From assembly GCA_015501055.1 (NCBI GenBank), contig JADNYV010000002.1, positions 124,001 to 188,000 of the forward strand: a stretch of DNA of 64,000 nt, in the 5' to 3' direction. The notes below the pieces were generated by a model. It had not been told where the DNA came from. It worked only from the letters and a program-made list of their open reading frames with translations, and did no database searches. Shown here piece after piece: positions 24,450-36,150 of this stretch. Origin of the DNA: Mucidula mucida (taxonomy: Eukaryota > Basidiomycota > Agaricomycetes > Agaricales > Physalacriaceae). The first letter of the stretch is position 1, and every line of letters starts with the position of its first letter. A program made the translations under genes and the position numbers.

Positions 24450-25723
24450 CGTGGTGGTAGACAATGAAAGTACAGATCAAGCAGTTCTTGCGCGGCCCTT
24501 AACCTCATTGCCCTGTCACGGGAAAAATGCGCGTATGCCGTCGGCAGTGGGCATTGCCTTTTTTGGTGATCTCCTTCAAGTTGTACGTTCTCTTTAAGGT
24601 CGTAAACTAACGCTGAACAAAACGATTGGGAAAGATGACTTCTTTACTGACGGTCTACAGTCTTGCTTCTTACGGTTTTCTGAGAGGACGCAGCTAGATT
24701 TTCATGTAACTCTTGACAAACAACTGTGTTGTCCACCGTTCGCGTGGCGGTTCAAGGATGATGAAACCTTGAGGAAAGAGAGCTTAAGCTATGAGAGGCG
24801 GGATCTTGCTCTTCACAAACTACAATATCCACAACCTCTCGCATGCAAGTAAAGGTCAATATCTGACCGGTGGTGCTTCTGTTTCCAAAGGAGGCAAACT
24901 TGTGGACCGTTCAGCACAGGTTATGGCCCGAGGTGGAAGCAACTGGGAAACACTCCAGAGGGACTGCCTCTCGGTTGCTTCTGTCCAACTGGGAAACTTA
25001 GAAGCACAGTACCGATGCAATTACTGACAACCTGTCCACAGAGAGCCGCCTGAATGATTCAGAGGCGCGCGCCTGCTCATTGCGGAGCGGCGAGGGAGGT
25101 AGGCAATCACTTACAGTGTGTGGGCGATAAAAGGAGGCAAAATATCACGTCTACGTTTGAAGCCACGGCGCGTACATAAGTCCCCGCACGCTACACGTAC
25201 TGGATACCTTAGCCGAGCTTGCCTTGGACCATTTTGGTCCATCACGCTTGGTTCTTGGAAGCGCTTTTAGAAGCAAAACTGTTGGCGGTTGGATGTTTTC
25301 AAGTAAAACTGTAAAGGTTCGAAAACCTTGTGTAGCGCAATTAGCTCCGTGTTTCATGGTGCTAGACTTTTAATTTAACCCAAGCCTAAGCCATCTTGTG
25401 TCTAGTTGCTCTGTTCAAGACCCGAAGTCTTCAGATCGCTTTGAAGAATGCCCGCGGGGAATCTTCGGTAAAAAGGCCCATTGATCTAATCTTATCAGCT
25501 GACTTGACTCCTCATCAGTTGCATCAGTGTCCTATGGTATTCGGATTCCTAAGACCAAGGACTTGGATTTGCTACACGGCTCAGTATCCCTGTTGTTTCA
25601 GCGCGTTCTAGACACGAATATCATACGTGGCATACTCCCAAATCACGAAGAATGACGTGCTAGAAACCATATAAAATGAGGTTGTCTCCGTCACGAATCC
25701 CCCAACACTTGTCTCTTACCACA
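24450..25723. other. Intergenic 1.27 kb
   Basis: No convincing gene. Contains a short imperfect direct repeat (caactgggaaac at about 24940 and 24988) and, at 25670, a TATA box for the following gene. Open frame 25151-25357 minus has no motif. Confidence 0.45.
25670..25676 (+). promoter_or_regulatory. TATA box for the DUF1349 gene
   Basis: TATAAAA lies 48 bp before the start codon at 25724, the usual distance plus a short leader. Confidence 0.6.
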
Positions 25724-26348
25724 ATGTAAGCCGCTGTTGCATTTCCGAGAAACTCGAGGTCGCTAACGCCAAATAACACGCAGGTCCGAGCTCAACGCCA
25801 AAGTCATTTCCGCGCCACCATCCAGTGATATCTGGCGTAAACCGCCTGCAACCGACATCTTCAATGCGCCTTCGGTCACCCATTCATCTGGCGCCTTGTC
25901 GTCCTTCCAAAGCGCCCAAGTGACCTTCAGTTTGCCGTTGAAGTGTCTCTATGACCAAGCCGGTCTTCTGCTGCATGTCACGAAGCCGGGTGCCAAGGAC
26001 AAATGGGTGAAAACAGGTGTCGAGTTCTACAACGACAAGACATTCATCAGTACCGTTGGTTGCAACGACTGGGCAGACTGGAGTATCGTGCCTGCAACAG
26101 GGAACGAAGTGGAGTATACCGTTCAAGCAAGGAGGGAAGAGAACAGCCTTTGGGTGTATCGCCTCATCCTGGACAAGGACGGCCACGAGGTCGAGAGGAT
26201 CGTTCTCAGAGAGCTCACATGGTTCTTCGCTGATGAAGCGGGCTGGAATATTGCTGTTGGACCGTTTGCTGCAAGGCCTGCTGATACGAATGTAGCCAAA
26301 GGTGAAGATTTGAAGGCCAAATATTGGAACGTGGTGGTAGACATTTGA
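25724..26348 (+). CDS. DUF1349 family protein (concanavalin-like beta-sandwich)
   Basis: After the intron the protein reads SELNAKVISAPPSSDIWRKP..FNAPSVTHSSGALSSFQSAQV, then CLYDQAGLLLHVTKPGAKD, WVKTGVEFYNDKTFISTVGC, NDWADWSIVPATG, SLWVYRLILDK, LRELTWFF..NIAVGPFAARP, WNVVVDI. The K-x-G-V-E-F/Y and D-W-S motifs are those of DUF1349, a one-domain beta-sandwich family whose biochemical role is poorly known. It is expected to be cytosolic; no signal peptide. The initiator ATG is split by the intron: AT at 25724-25725, then gtaagc..cgcag, then G. Length about 205 residues is normal. Confidence 0.85.
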
Positions 26349-26391
26349 GAGAACAGATAGTAGCCAAACATACATGTAATAATATTCATTC

Positions 26392-27293
26392 TCAGTGATC
26401 CTCTTCGTCCGAATCGACTGACTTCATCAGTTCGACATAAGACCCGTCGATGGGACCTAGATATAAAGATGAGAACTGAATGAATAGAAAAGGTCGATGT
26501 ACTTACGGACGTGACTGGCAGAACCCCTCTGCATGCGTCCGCGGTAGGCGGATACGACTGGACTGGGTGTCGGGGGGAGTGAACCCGTCGAGGCGAAGGT
26601 GCTCGTCGACGATGCAGGAAGGGTATAACGGAGTGGTGAAGCAGCGTAAGGGTTCGGTCGTAAAGATGAACTCGGGGAGAAAGGTGCTGGGTTTGTGCCG
26701 CGTTCAGGTGTTCGCTACAACGCAGGATTAGTAAGATTCAGGAAAACTATGAAAGAAAATGTTCCTACCGGCGGACTGGCGACAAGTTCGGAAAGGCGCT
26801 TGCCTTTGTTGGGAGTGGCGGCGACACTGCGCTTCTTGGGGGATGATAGTGGAGCAAAGGGTTGACGCGGGTACTTGATAGCGTACGCCGATTGCAGAAT
26901 GTTATATGCCAGCAATGAACCAACAGCAAGTTCTGTGCGTAATTTTCGACGCTTAGTGGACAAGACGAAACATAGAAAGAGCAGCGTACCAATCTTCCAT
27001 ATGTAAGAAGAGAACTCCGGGCTATTCCATTTTGAGAAATTGAGAAGAAATGGGGTGGGGAGGAGGTAGGTTACGAGCAGCAATGCCACAAGGAAGAATG
27101 AGTTGGTGCGGATCCGAGAGATAGCTTCAGCTCGATGGGGTTTAAGATAGTTGGATATTCTGGAGAAAATTGAAGCCGCCATTTCGGAAACGCGTCGCAG
27201 ACACGGTTTGGTTGAGGTGAACGTGACGGTTGCGGACAAACGTTTGATTTTTTGTCCAAATCGGGCACGTTCCTCTTTGGTCATGACCATCAT
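26392..27293 (-). CDS. POM34-like nuclear pore membrane protein (NPCC family)
   Basis: The single large exon has a basic N-terminus, IRTNSFFLVALLLVTYLLPT..PFLLNF (first helix), a second helix IWKIGTLLFLCFVL, then RRKLRTELAVGSLLAYNILQ and PRQPFAPLSSPKKR, which match the conserved block after the membrane helices in fungal Pom34. Exons beyond the next introns encode a Ser/Pro-rich tail and GSYVELMKSVDSDEEDH at the stop (26392). Pom34 anchors part of the inner ring of the nuclear pore with Pom152 and Nup170. The start is uncertain: ATG at 27293 (MMVMTKEERARF) or 27182 (MAASIFSRISNY). Confidence 0.68.
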
Positions 27294-27699
27294 CGCATGA
27301 TGCGTACACGGACTTGCTCGTCCGCTCTTGAAGCTTGAAGCGGTTATCAAAAGATTACCTTTGCGCCAAGACTGCGAGAAGGGAACGTATCTTTTCGCCA
27401 AATAGTCACGATTATGTCTTTAGCTCAAAAGTACCTCACGAAACCCTTCAAATCTTTCTATGCGAGAGTTCTGGGCAAGATCCTGCATTTCTGTTTGCAT
27501 GACGGTCTGGATGAACGAGTGCGAGCTCTCCGTCGCCACCGTCGCCGGCAATGATCAATTGCCGACTTCCGGATCAGCTTTTTCGGGTCCCCAGAAACGT
27601 GATCCGTCTGCACTCATGGATTGCCTCCAACTATTTATCTAACCCAGGTTGCCCCAGCACAGAGTACTTTTGCGAGTGCGCACCACCAGCCTATACACC
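27294..27699. other. Divergent promoter region (POM34-like / hydrolase)
   Basis: Open frames here (27460-27642 plus, N-terminal extension of the minus ORF to 27401) lack motifs. Shared upstream region of two divergent genes. Confidence 0.4.
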
Positions 27700-29244
27700 A
27701 TGGGAGGAACGGCCAGCAAGTCAAACCAATCACGGATTGTTTTCCCGACATCCCCGGCGCCTGTTGTTGTTCGAAATGCCAACTCAAAGGAGACCACCAC
27801 GTCCAACCTGCGCAAGGTCGTAGAGGAACGGTGTCCGACTCTCCTGCGGGGCTTTGTGCCAGCATGGTGGATAAACAAGTACGTTCTGCTTGAATTCCGT
27901 CTGTCCAATACTGAGGGGGTAATCTAGTGGACATTTACAAACTTTATACTGTGTCGTTGGCGATTTCACCAAATCTGACCAGGTCTACTATAACCGGTAC
28001 GTTAGCTGCCACTACGTCGAGTCATTGAGCGCGTTATAAATGTATGTAGGACATTCCTTCGTCTGATTGACGGGGGTACCATTGGCTTGGACTTTACACC
28101 AACGGATGCCTCGTCTCTCAAGGACGAGACTCCCATTGTTGTCGTCATGCATGGCCTTACCGGGGCTCTCACGAGTCCTATGTCAGAGGCATCCTGTCCA
28201 AAGCCTGCGCACCGATCGAGACCGGAGGATTGGGCTACAGAGGTGTCGTCGTAAACTTTCGTGGATGTACGGTCTCTTTTTGTGCCCACAAATTGTCATG
28301 CTTATTCGCGAATAGGTGCTGGTACGCCCATGACTGCTCAACAACTGTATTCAGCCGGTTGGACGGAAGACTTTCGTCAAGCCTTGATGTACATCTCACA
28401 TCGATATCCCAACGCGCCTCTTCACGGACTTGGATTCTCATTGGGTGCCAACGTCATTGTACGATACCTTGGAGAAGAGAAGGAGCAGAGCCGGTTATCT
28501 TCGGCCTGTGCGTTAGCTTGCGTAAGTCCGACTCTTTCTCGGAGGATTGAAGGTTACTCATGCGTTACTTTTAAGCCTTGGGATCTGACAGAAAACAACA
28601 CTGCCATGGAAAACACCTTCCTCGGTAAATACGTCTATTCCAAGGGCATGGCGAACAACCTTCTTCGCTTGCTTCGGAGACACAAAGACTCGCTAGGGAA
28701 GAAGCCAGACCACTTTGTCACCGAGGCCATGTATAACGCGTTTTCTCTCAAATCACCTACTCTAGAACAATTCGACAACACTTTCACGTGCAAGGCAGGT
28801 GGTGGCTCGCCTATATTCCCATTCAAAAGCTCGGCGGATTACTACCTCTGGGGATCAAGCCATTATCTTCTACCTGATGTACGCGTCCCATTGCTGACGC
28901 TCAATGCGGAGGACGATCCGGTTGTGCAGAAGATCCCCACTGCAGTGGATAATCCGAGCGTTGTGATGGCTGTGACGCGCGGCGGTGGTCATTTGGGTTG
29001 GTTTGAGGCGTCGAAGGAAGGTTGGTTTGACGTGAAGAGATGGGTGACTAAACCGGTTGTGGAATGGTTGAGGATGGTCGAGAATGACCTCGCGGCCGAG
29101 AAACGCGTTCGCAAGGAGATATTTGTTGGTGTGGATGGCTTCATACGGGAGAAGGGCAGTGATGATCTTGGGTGCAAGGTGGTGGATGGCGAGGTCCTCA
29201 TCGAAGGTGCGACTAAAGACGAAGACCTTATCCAAGGTTTATAG
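27700..29244 (+). CDS. Alpha/beta hydrolase, EHT1/EEB1/YMR210w (ABHD1/3, YheT) family
   Basis: Yeast members are acyl-CoA:ethanol O-acyltransferases/esterases or monoacylglycerol lipases. Seen in order: TSNLRKVVEERCPTLLRGF with PAWWINK, SGHLQTLY, DGGTIGLDF, PIVVVMHGLTG (oxyanion strand), GYRGVVVNFRGC, the nucleophile elbow GFSLGAN, VRVPLLTLNAEDDPV (acid region) and TRGGGHLGWFE (catalytic His). The triad Ser-Asp-His is therefore complete. Between HGLTG and SHESYVRGIL the frame needs one extra G in the GGGG at 28162-28165. Introns precede FRGC/AGTP and follow ALAC. Stop 29244. Confidence 0.87.
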
Positions 29245-29385
29245 ATGCGAGTAGAGCGAATTGTTGGTCATCTTGGGACTGGCAACTTCTGCACTATACT
29301 AGTAATTTGTAATAATTCATTCAGCCACATAGACAGCTCATGAAGGCTAATAAAGTAAAGGAATCTACACTCTATCACAGGCCCA

Positions 29386-31705
29386 TTAGTTCACTCCCAT
29401 TGAGGCCCAAGGGTATGCCAATCCGCGGTTTTCGCTCTCATGTGTAACACCGAAGACTAGCAATTGACGAATTAGATTACATGCATAACTTGACGTGAAG
29501 GAAAATCTTACAGCGAAGGACACGTCTGCGACGCGTTCGTCGGTACAGGTTCTTGACTTGAGTATAGTCCACGAATCCATTGGGAAGATCTGGGTCGATT
29601 AGCACCTCGCGCAGTTCAGGTCGTCGGTGGGACGGACGAAGACCACGAGTTTCATTGTCGCCTTGAATTGCCATCGATTCTTGAAAGCCCGGAAGCCTGG
29701 ACGGCTGTGAAGTTTGCCAAGTCGTCGCGGTGGGTGGCTGAGATATAGTGTGTAATGGGATGTCAGCATCTCGGCGTTCTAGGGTGACTCGAGGCGCATT
29801 CGGGGTTTCTGGCGTCGGGAGAGAGTCAGTGTCAGAGTTCACTCGACGTTCCTCGGTCAAGTTGAGAGGTCTTCCTAGAGATTGGTCGGCATCCTGTCGT
29901 TCGGGAGTGACTGGGCGAACGTTCGACGGTCCTGGTGTCGGACGGATGTTGACATCAGAGTTGACTCCAAATTCCTCGTGGACGATTCCCCGCGGAAGTA
30001 GCTGGTCATCATGAGTGGCTTGGGGCATGGGCGATGTTTCCGGCGGCGCCGCACGAATGTCAGCACCAGAGTTGACCTGAATCCCTTCGCTGATAGGTCC
30101 CCGCGAGGATGAATGACCTGGAGTGCGGGGAGAATGAGGTACTTCGGCCTGTTCTGCCTGCATCAATTTAGGTATATTCAAGTTATCGTTCTCCGCTTGA
30201 GCAGGAGGCTCCGTAATAATGACCGTGTCCTGTCCGCTACGTCCACGCCTTCCTGGCTCCGGAGCAGGAAAGATCTCGACGCGCGGGAAGTTCGGGTCGT
30301 TTTCCGAGTGAGGGACTGGGGCCCTGAACAAGGAAGAAGACGGCCTCGAAGCAAAATCAGGAATAACCGGCTCAAGAGGGGAAGGCGCCCGAGACGATGT
30401 AGATTGACTGAGCAACTCCGCAGGTTCACGTCCAATATTGGCCTTCTTGTACTTGCTGTTATCGATGTGAACGTGTACATGAAGGCCACCGAGTCGATCG
30501 AGTAGAGTCTGACTTTCTGTAGGACATCTGGAGTAAGTCGAAGATGACCGTTGACTGAGAGTTCTTGAACCGGCAACTCGATGCAAACGGCGCTGAGGGT
30601 TGTGAGAAGGGGGAGCGACATTGTTCTCGTCGGCAACACTGCTAGCTTCATTCGTTGGAGTCTCGGCCGGTTGGATGTTATGCGAGCCTGGAAAGTTGTT
30701 ATCCTGATCGTTTGAGATCCTGGAAGTCCTTGTGCCCTCATTTCCTTGTGCTGCGCGCGTCTGCATATGTTCCATTTGTACACGCGTATATTGCGCGCTT
30801 GCACGCACATCTCCTGTTTCGTCCACTTGCAGATCACTTGATACGTCTCTTTGTGGATGACGAACCGAAGAAGAGCTTTGTCGCACCCCTTCTTGAACTT
30901 CTGGGATCGGGTTGTGCTCTACAGTGGGGCCTTGATGATACAGCGTATTAGAGTCGTCGCGGCTGGGTTCGGTAGGATATTGTGCAGCAACGGGTTGCGC
31001 CATTGGTTGAGGGCGACGTGGAGGCATCGGGACAGTGGGATAAAACATTGGGGAGGGAGGCAGTTGACGTGCTAGCCGAGCCACATTCGGAAAGTGGCTA
31101 GGATCATTGTGTATTCCAACAGGGTGGCCGAATTGCCCTTCGAGTTGGGCCCCAGCCAACTGGTGAAGGGTTCCTGGTCCCCCTAGTGATACACGTCTAG
31201 GTGCGGGTTCGGTATGTGGGAGGAAGCTCGTGTTTGGTAGTTGCCATGTAGGTGGGTCGTTGGGCGCTGCACTACCAGGTAGATTGGCTCTGTAGAATCT
31301 TGGAGGCGGCTCGTCTCTGCGTATCGTACGGGGTGGCGCGTTGTAACTGACACGTTCCGGGATGTTCGATGGACGCATATCTACAATCTGAGGCTCACTA
31401 GAAGGACCAGGAAGACCACCGTCGCTCTCTTCTGAGTAAGACTCTGGTAGTAGACGAGGACCGCCTCTTGGTTCTAATGGCAGACTTGGAGTCAGTGAAA
31501 AAGGTATCTTGGTATGGAAAAACATTAGCTACGGACCATGTATGTTAAAGGTGTGTTGGGGCTCATACAGAGCACCGGATTCTGGAGAGGAGGCGCTAGC
31601 CTGAGCACCTGAGTCTGTAAAGGCAGTAGATACATGTCCATGTCCCTGTGCAACAGCGCCTCTTTCCATTGGGCCGCGTCTATGGAGAGGCGTACGATAT
31701 GCCAT
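29386..31705 (-). CDS. Large disordered Pro/Ser-rich protein with internal repeats, uncharacterised
   Basis: Starts MAYRTPLHRRGPMERGAVAQ at 31705, an intron follows NIH, then one long exon (to about 29500) and a short last exon ending FGVTHESENRGLAYPWASM at 29386 (donor gtaaga, acceptor gctag). Composition is dominated by Pro, Ser, Arg and acidic residues with few hydrophobics, so largely disordered. Near the C-terminus are three imperfect repeats, each beginning E-x2-x-V-N-S and running through P-T-P..V-T-x-E-R-x-D-A-D. No catalytic domain, signal peptide or membrane helix. Possibly a regulatory or scaffold protein; function unknown. Confidence 0.6.
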
Positions 31706-31850
31706 AATCGATATGGGGGATCGTGAATCGTGATCGTGATATAGGTCGTGCTGGTCGTGCAGGCCTGGGGATTAAACAGTATACAGCTTGATGAAGGCGC
31801 GACATCGTATTATTTATATGAGCCGGGGCCACGACGACTTGAGATGAAGA

Positions 31851-31898
31851 ACAAGGACTTGAATACAACAATAAACAAGGACTTGAATACAACAATAA
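31851..31898. repeat. Perfect tandem duplication, 24 bp x 2
   Basis: The unit acaaggacttgaatacaaca(ataa) occurs twice head to tail between two genes. A related ggatctacagag word also occurs at 31901 and 31967. Confidence 0.85.
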
Positions 31899-31968
31899 TG
31901 GGATCTACAGAGTCGGCGAGACGGTTCGCTTGAGAAGAAAGCAGTTGATCCACATGAACAAGGAGGAT

Positions 31969-32421
31969 CTACAGAGGCGTTTTTCGTTGTAACAAGGACG
32001 GATGACACGCGAATGAAGCGCGATCATGACTGGGATCTTCATCGAAACGCACATCAAACGAGTTCTCACTGATCAAACCGATCCTCTTGTACATCGGAGG
32101 CGCGTCAGGTAGAAGGGTATTGACAGGAGTTGACAGTTGTCGCGAATGGGTGAGGAACACGCCCTCCAGGAACTGATCTGCAATTGGCCGATCAACGCTT
32201 AAAATAGGATTTGTCTGCCCGCCCTCTCCCGAAGCGTAGGCTAGCCATTTGCTGCTTGACGGAAAGCATAGTAAATTTGCGGCCCTGGAGAGGGTCCATT
32301 ACAGTGGTAGTGTGTGTGAGAAAAACAAGCAGGCGCCCCGTCGAGGTAAAGTGACAGAGTGACGCACGTTTGGACCTTTGGAGCTTGTGACCGTCGGCTG
32401 TAACTGCGCTTTCCCCATCAT
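31969..32421 (-). CDS. Short uncharacterised gene divergent from the proline-rich membrane protein
   Basis: The minus-strand frame reads NLLCFPSSSKWLAYASGEGG..NPILSVDRPIADQF..LSTPVNTLLPDAPPMYKRIG..SFDVRFDEDPSHDRAS, stop at 31969; this looks coding (balanced composition, no low complexity). A possible first exon is MMGKAQLQPTVTSSKGPN from 32421, joined over gtgcgt..ctccag, but the frame does not close by one position, so the splice model or the sequence is imperfect. No family recognised. The candidate start is only 24 bp from the start of the divergent gene. Confidence 0.35.
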
Positions 32422-32445
32422 ATCCTCTTACGACTTTTACGACCC

Positions 32446-34126
32446 ATGTACCATCAGCAGCACCTAGACTCGCCGCCGCCCACGTCTCAATTTCGCAGGC
32501 CATGGTCGCCAGAGCCATTCGACCCAAATCCTCCCTCTGAACCGTACAGGCCGCGGTACGACAACCGAACACAGCCATACAACTTTGAGCACGACTACTC
32601 GAGATATCCCCAGACCAGGCGCGAGCCCTCAGATGTCTCTGTGGAAGCATTGGATCTTGCTGATTATGCGGCCACTTTGAGACGAGGCCAATATGAATAC
32701 CCAGACTATCCACCAGAGTCCTACTACTCCCGCACCGACTACTCTACTCCCCGGTCTCAGCGCCACCATTCCATGCCGCCTGCTTCGGATGCTGGGATAG
32801 ATACCACTCGCTTTCCGGCATGGTCGCGGCACTGGTACGACAGTCCTTCACGACTTCCTCCTCCTCCTCAGGATTATGACGACATTTACTCTCATCCTCC
32901 CCTTCGTGCCAGTAAAGGCCATTTTGATCCGTCGTACACAATACACTCCCCTCCATTCAATGCGTATTCCCCTCCAATGTCCCCACCGCCGCCTTTTTCA
33001 TCCACCGGCCACGACTCTCTCCTGCCCTGGTCTTTAGATCATCCAGATGCTCCATTAGATCAGGGTACCAAGGAAGAACGTATTCGTATGCTGGAACGCG
33101 AGTTTGCAGGCGTCCATCCCGCTTTCGAACCAGAACCAAAACCAGAGACCTTGGTGGGCACTGCAGATGCAAATGGGAACCTTATCACACAAGGTCCTCG
33201 TAAGCGGCTTGCTTCCCGGATAACACAAATCCTCTTGGCCCTTGCTGCTGCAATCCCTGCAATATATGCTGCAGTGGTGAGTCCCGTTGTTAATGTTTCT
33301 GCTAGCCTTTTTTTAAACTATCGACTAGGGAATAAAAACTACAGTCAAACCCACACCATCTGGGACAGCTGCTGCATATGTTCTCTATGCTGCATCGTGC
33401 GTAACATTTCTAGGCCTGTTTTACTACTTCGCCATCCGTCCATGTTTTCGCAAGCGTGTCAAGCCGGAACAAGAGGGCATACCTGGTCTCGCCGGTATGG
33501 TCCTTCCTGGAGCGAACCAAAAGAAGAAAAAGGGCAAGAAGGGCAAGAATGGCTATCCACAGCAGGATGTGCATGTCAACTTGATTGTAGATCCATCAAT
33601 GTTCCGGCCGCCACAGGATGAAGAGGAAGAGGATTGGGAATCAAGTACGGCTGTGAGCTCGAATGCGGGAAAGAAGAAGCCCCCGAAACGGAAGAGCATC
33701 ATGTCAGCTCTGCTCGCCGAACGCGTTTGGCTGATCGCGCGTTCAAGAGCAAAAAAGATTTTGTGCTTGGACATCTTTCTCACTCTCGCATGGTTGGGTG
33801 TTTTCATATATATCATGCTCGGGGCGCGATGTGCGGCTCCAAAGGCTGAGACGTCGTCTTCATCGTCTACCTCCCACACTTCTTCCTCGTCGACCCACAA
33901 ACTCGAAGAACGCGCATTCCATATTGCTTCCCGGATTATTTCGAGGGCCTATCATTCAACCATCGCTTCGCGAGCTACCGAGCCGGACAATGGAATCTCG
34001 TCGTGGTGTATGGCGTGGAACATTAGCAGTGCAGCGGCATGTTTGCTGGCTGTGATATCCGGTGTCTGCGTGTTCTTTGGTGTGAAGGACTTGGGTGCAA
34101 GTAAAGTCAGTCCTAGACAACGGTAG
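32446..34126 (+). CDS. Proline/tyrosine-rich protein with C-terminal membrane helices, uncharacterised
   Basis: N-terminal 260 residues are Pro/Tyr/Ser-rich and disordered (SPPPTSQFRRPWSPEPFD; many PPESYYS-like units), followed by the amphipathic KEERIRMLEREFAGVHPAF. Then come four hydrophobic helices: ITQILLALAAAIPAIYAAV, an exon with AYVLYAASCVTFLGLFYYF, KILCLDIFLTLAWLGVFIYI and AACLLAVISGVCVFFG. A Lys-rich cytosolic loop (KKKKGKKGKNG) and an acidic stretch lie between helices 2 and 3. One or two introns near 33280-33410. Looks like a basidiomycete-type membrane protein with a cytosolic tail; no enzymatic motif. Confidence 0.6.
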
Positions 34127-34402
34127 CACAACGGGAGTGCGCAAGCGGAGAGATGGGGATCTGCTGCTTGTGTTGTCCTGGTATTCTAGTTTATACCTTT
34201 CTACACGGATTATCTCCTGTTCACGATTTTATTTACTGATCTGTCACGCATCTCATGGACACTAATGACCTTACACGCAAACATCTATACATATTGTCGA
34301 TTAGTTAATTTTATACCTATTTGCTTTCCAAGCGATGCGTATGGTGTGCAATAGCGGAAAGAATAAGATAGGGCCCAGTAAATACAACAGAATATCCAAA
34401 AG

Positions 34403-35757
34403 CTAGACAACTTCATCCCCAATGCCAGGGTTAACAGTGCGCATGTCGTCTGTAACCTTCCCCGTAGGATCTAACCAGGAATATCCGCGCGGACGGCATA
34501 GGATAGCCATAACATTGCGTCTCCAAGTCCCATGAGAGAAAGGATTGGGAGGTGCGGGCCCGCTGGTCAAACTCTTATGAGCTTGGTTGCGGATCTGCTC
34601 TATCGTCGTAGTGTTGAGGAGAAGCAGTCGAACATGATACGCCAGCAAAGCGCCCACGGCCCAAATAACTGCAATGCTCAGGAGAAAGATGACGGCACTC
34701 CCTATGCCGTCGGTGCTCTTGAGAGTGTCGTGGAAGGATTCGTGGGATAGTGCGAACACCAGCGCAGACTGAACGATAACAAGAACGAGAGTGGTGAATG
34801 CTGAGAAGAGAAGAATGAAGAACGACGTATAATTCCGCCGGCCAATGCAGTTGTTGACCCACTGACAGTGGTGGTCACAGGCATCCACACAGTTATCGCA
34901 GAGTTTACAGTGCGTCGAGCGAGGCGGTCGATATGTCAAGCATGTTGGACAGTACTTTACACGCACGCTAATGTTCGCTCAGCAAATGGTAGATAGGAAA
35001 AAGGAAAGGAGACGTACACATCGCTGCGAACCTTGAGTATACGCGGCATAGGGGCTGGATCTGATCCTTCTATCTCATGGTATGGCGGTTCGGGATCAAG
35101 GTTGCGTGGGAGAATGCCTGGGTCGGAAAACGCGGTAACGAGCATATTGCTCATGGTCATTAGAGCTAGATAGCCAGTAATGACAACCCAAGCCTTCCCG
35201 CCAGCACCTTGATTGTGCCACCACCATTGAGCTGTGGTTCCCGCGTAAAGGGCAGCAATCCCGAATAAGACCGTCAGAGATGCAATGAATGCATAGGGTG
35301 CGTCGCCGCCGGTCAACAACCTGCCGTTCAAGAAGAAACGATTCCGTGATGGATGTTGTTGCCAGCGCCTGACTACTGGATCTCGTGGCACGCGGGACAA
35401 ATCTTTTGATGGAGATGGGACAAATGATGAGGCCACGGGAGACGGAGAGCGGGAGGAGATGTGTGATGGGGATTTCTGCATTGGGTACGTGTCGTGGTCA
35501 TCGTCATCCGAGGAGAGACCGCTATCCTCCTTTAGCGTTTTAAGCGGATGCTCTGGTTCTGCCGAAGATGGCGGACGAGGCTTGGAAGGACGGAAGAAGG
35601 ACGCAGAAGGTGTGATGCCTGGCGCATGGCCTTGTGCTCGCCGAGGCAGCGGGGCCGGCGCCGTGAGCGTCGATGGAAGGGGTAACTGGGTTAAGGAACT
35701 CCTACGAGGTGTGGCTGGAGGGGTACTGAAGGTCAATGAATGTGGGGAGGCCGACAT
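34403..35757 (-). CDS. ERF2: Palmitoyltransferase Erf2 (DHHC-CRD, PF01529)
   Basis: Transfers palmitate to cysteines of Ras-type proteins at the ER/Golgi with Erf4. The N-terminal 190 residues are Ser/Pro-rich. Two helices (FIASLTVLFGIAALYA, WVVITGYLALMTMSNMLV) precede FSDPGILPRNLDPEPP, the conserved D-P-G motif. The cysteine-rich domain reads KYCPTCLTYRPPRSTHCKLC, DNCVDACDHHCQWVNNCIG, with an intact DHHC, then two more helices and a T-T-x-E-like motif (NTTTIEQIRN). Stop 34403. The longer frame starts with TTG at 35877, so the ATG at 35757 (MSASPHSLTFSTPPAT) is used. Confidence 0.9.
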
Positions 35758-36150
35758 GGAGGTCAGAGCCAAGTCGGCGTGGGAACACAGCACTGATCGA
35801 CGTCCGAATTTAGTCAGTGATCGAATGGAGGCGGGATTCGGGAGGCGGCTGAATTGGGCTTGATAACCGTCGGTCAACGTCCAACTACTTAATTGTAATC
35901 AACAACGTTGGACAACAAATTCTTGAGACGGCTGAGAAGCGAAAAGCAAGAGTCCCAGGGTTTGAGAATGGAATGAATCTCGACTTGAAGGAGTCGCTAA
36001 CTTTTGGGTTCAAAGTGCCATTACATTCAACGTCAGAGTACTTGTTGTTTTGTAGCATCTGTGAACGTGAAACTTCCGATACAACCGTTGTGGCGATATT
36101 TGGCGTCAGCCTGATTAGGACGGCAGTCACCGACTCACCTTCAAACCACC
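35758..36150. other. Divergent promoter region (ERF2 / eIF4E)
   Basis: No gene seen; shared upstream region of two housekeeping genes. Confidence 0.5.

Noticed and set aside
31851..31898. CRISPR-like or satellite array
   Set aside because: Only two units, no spacers.
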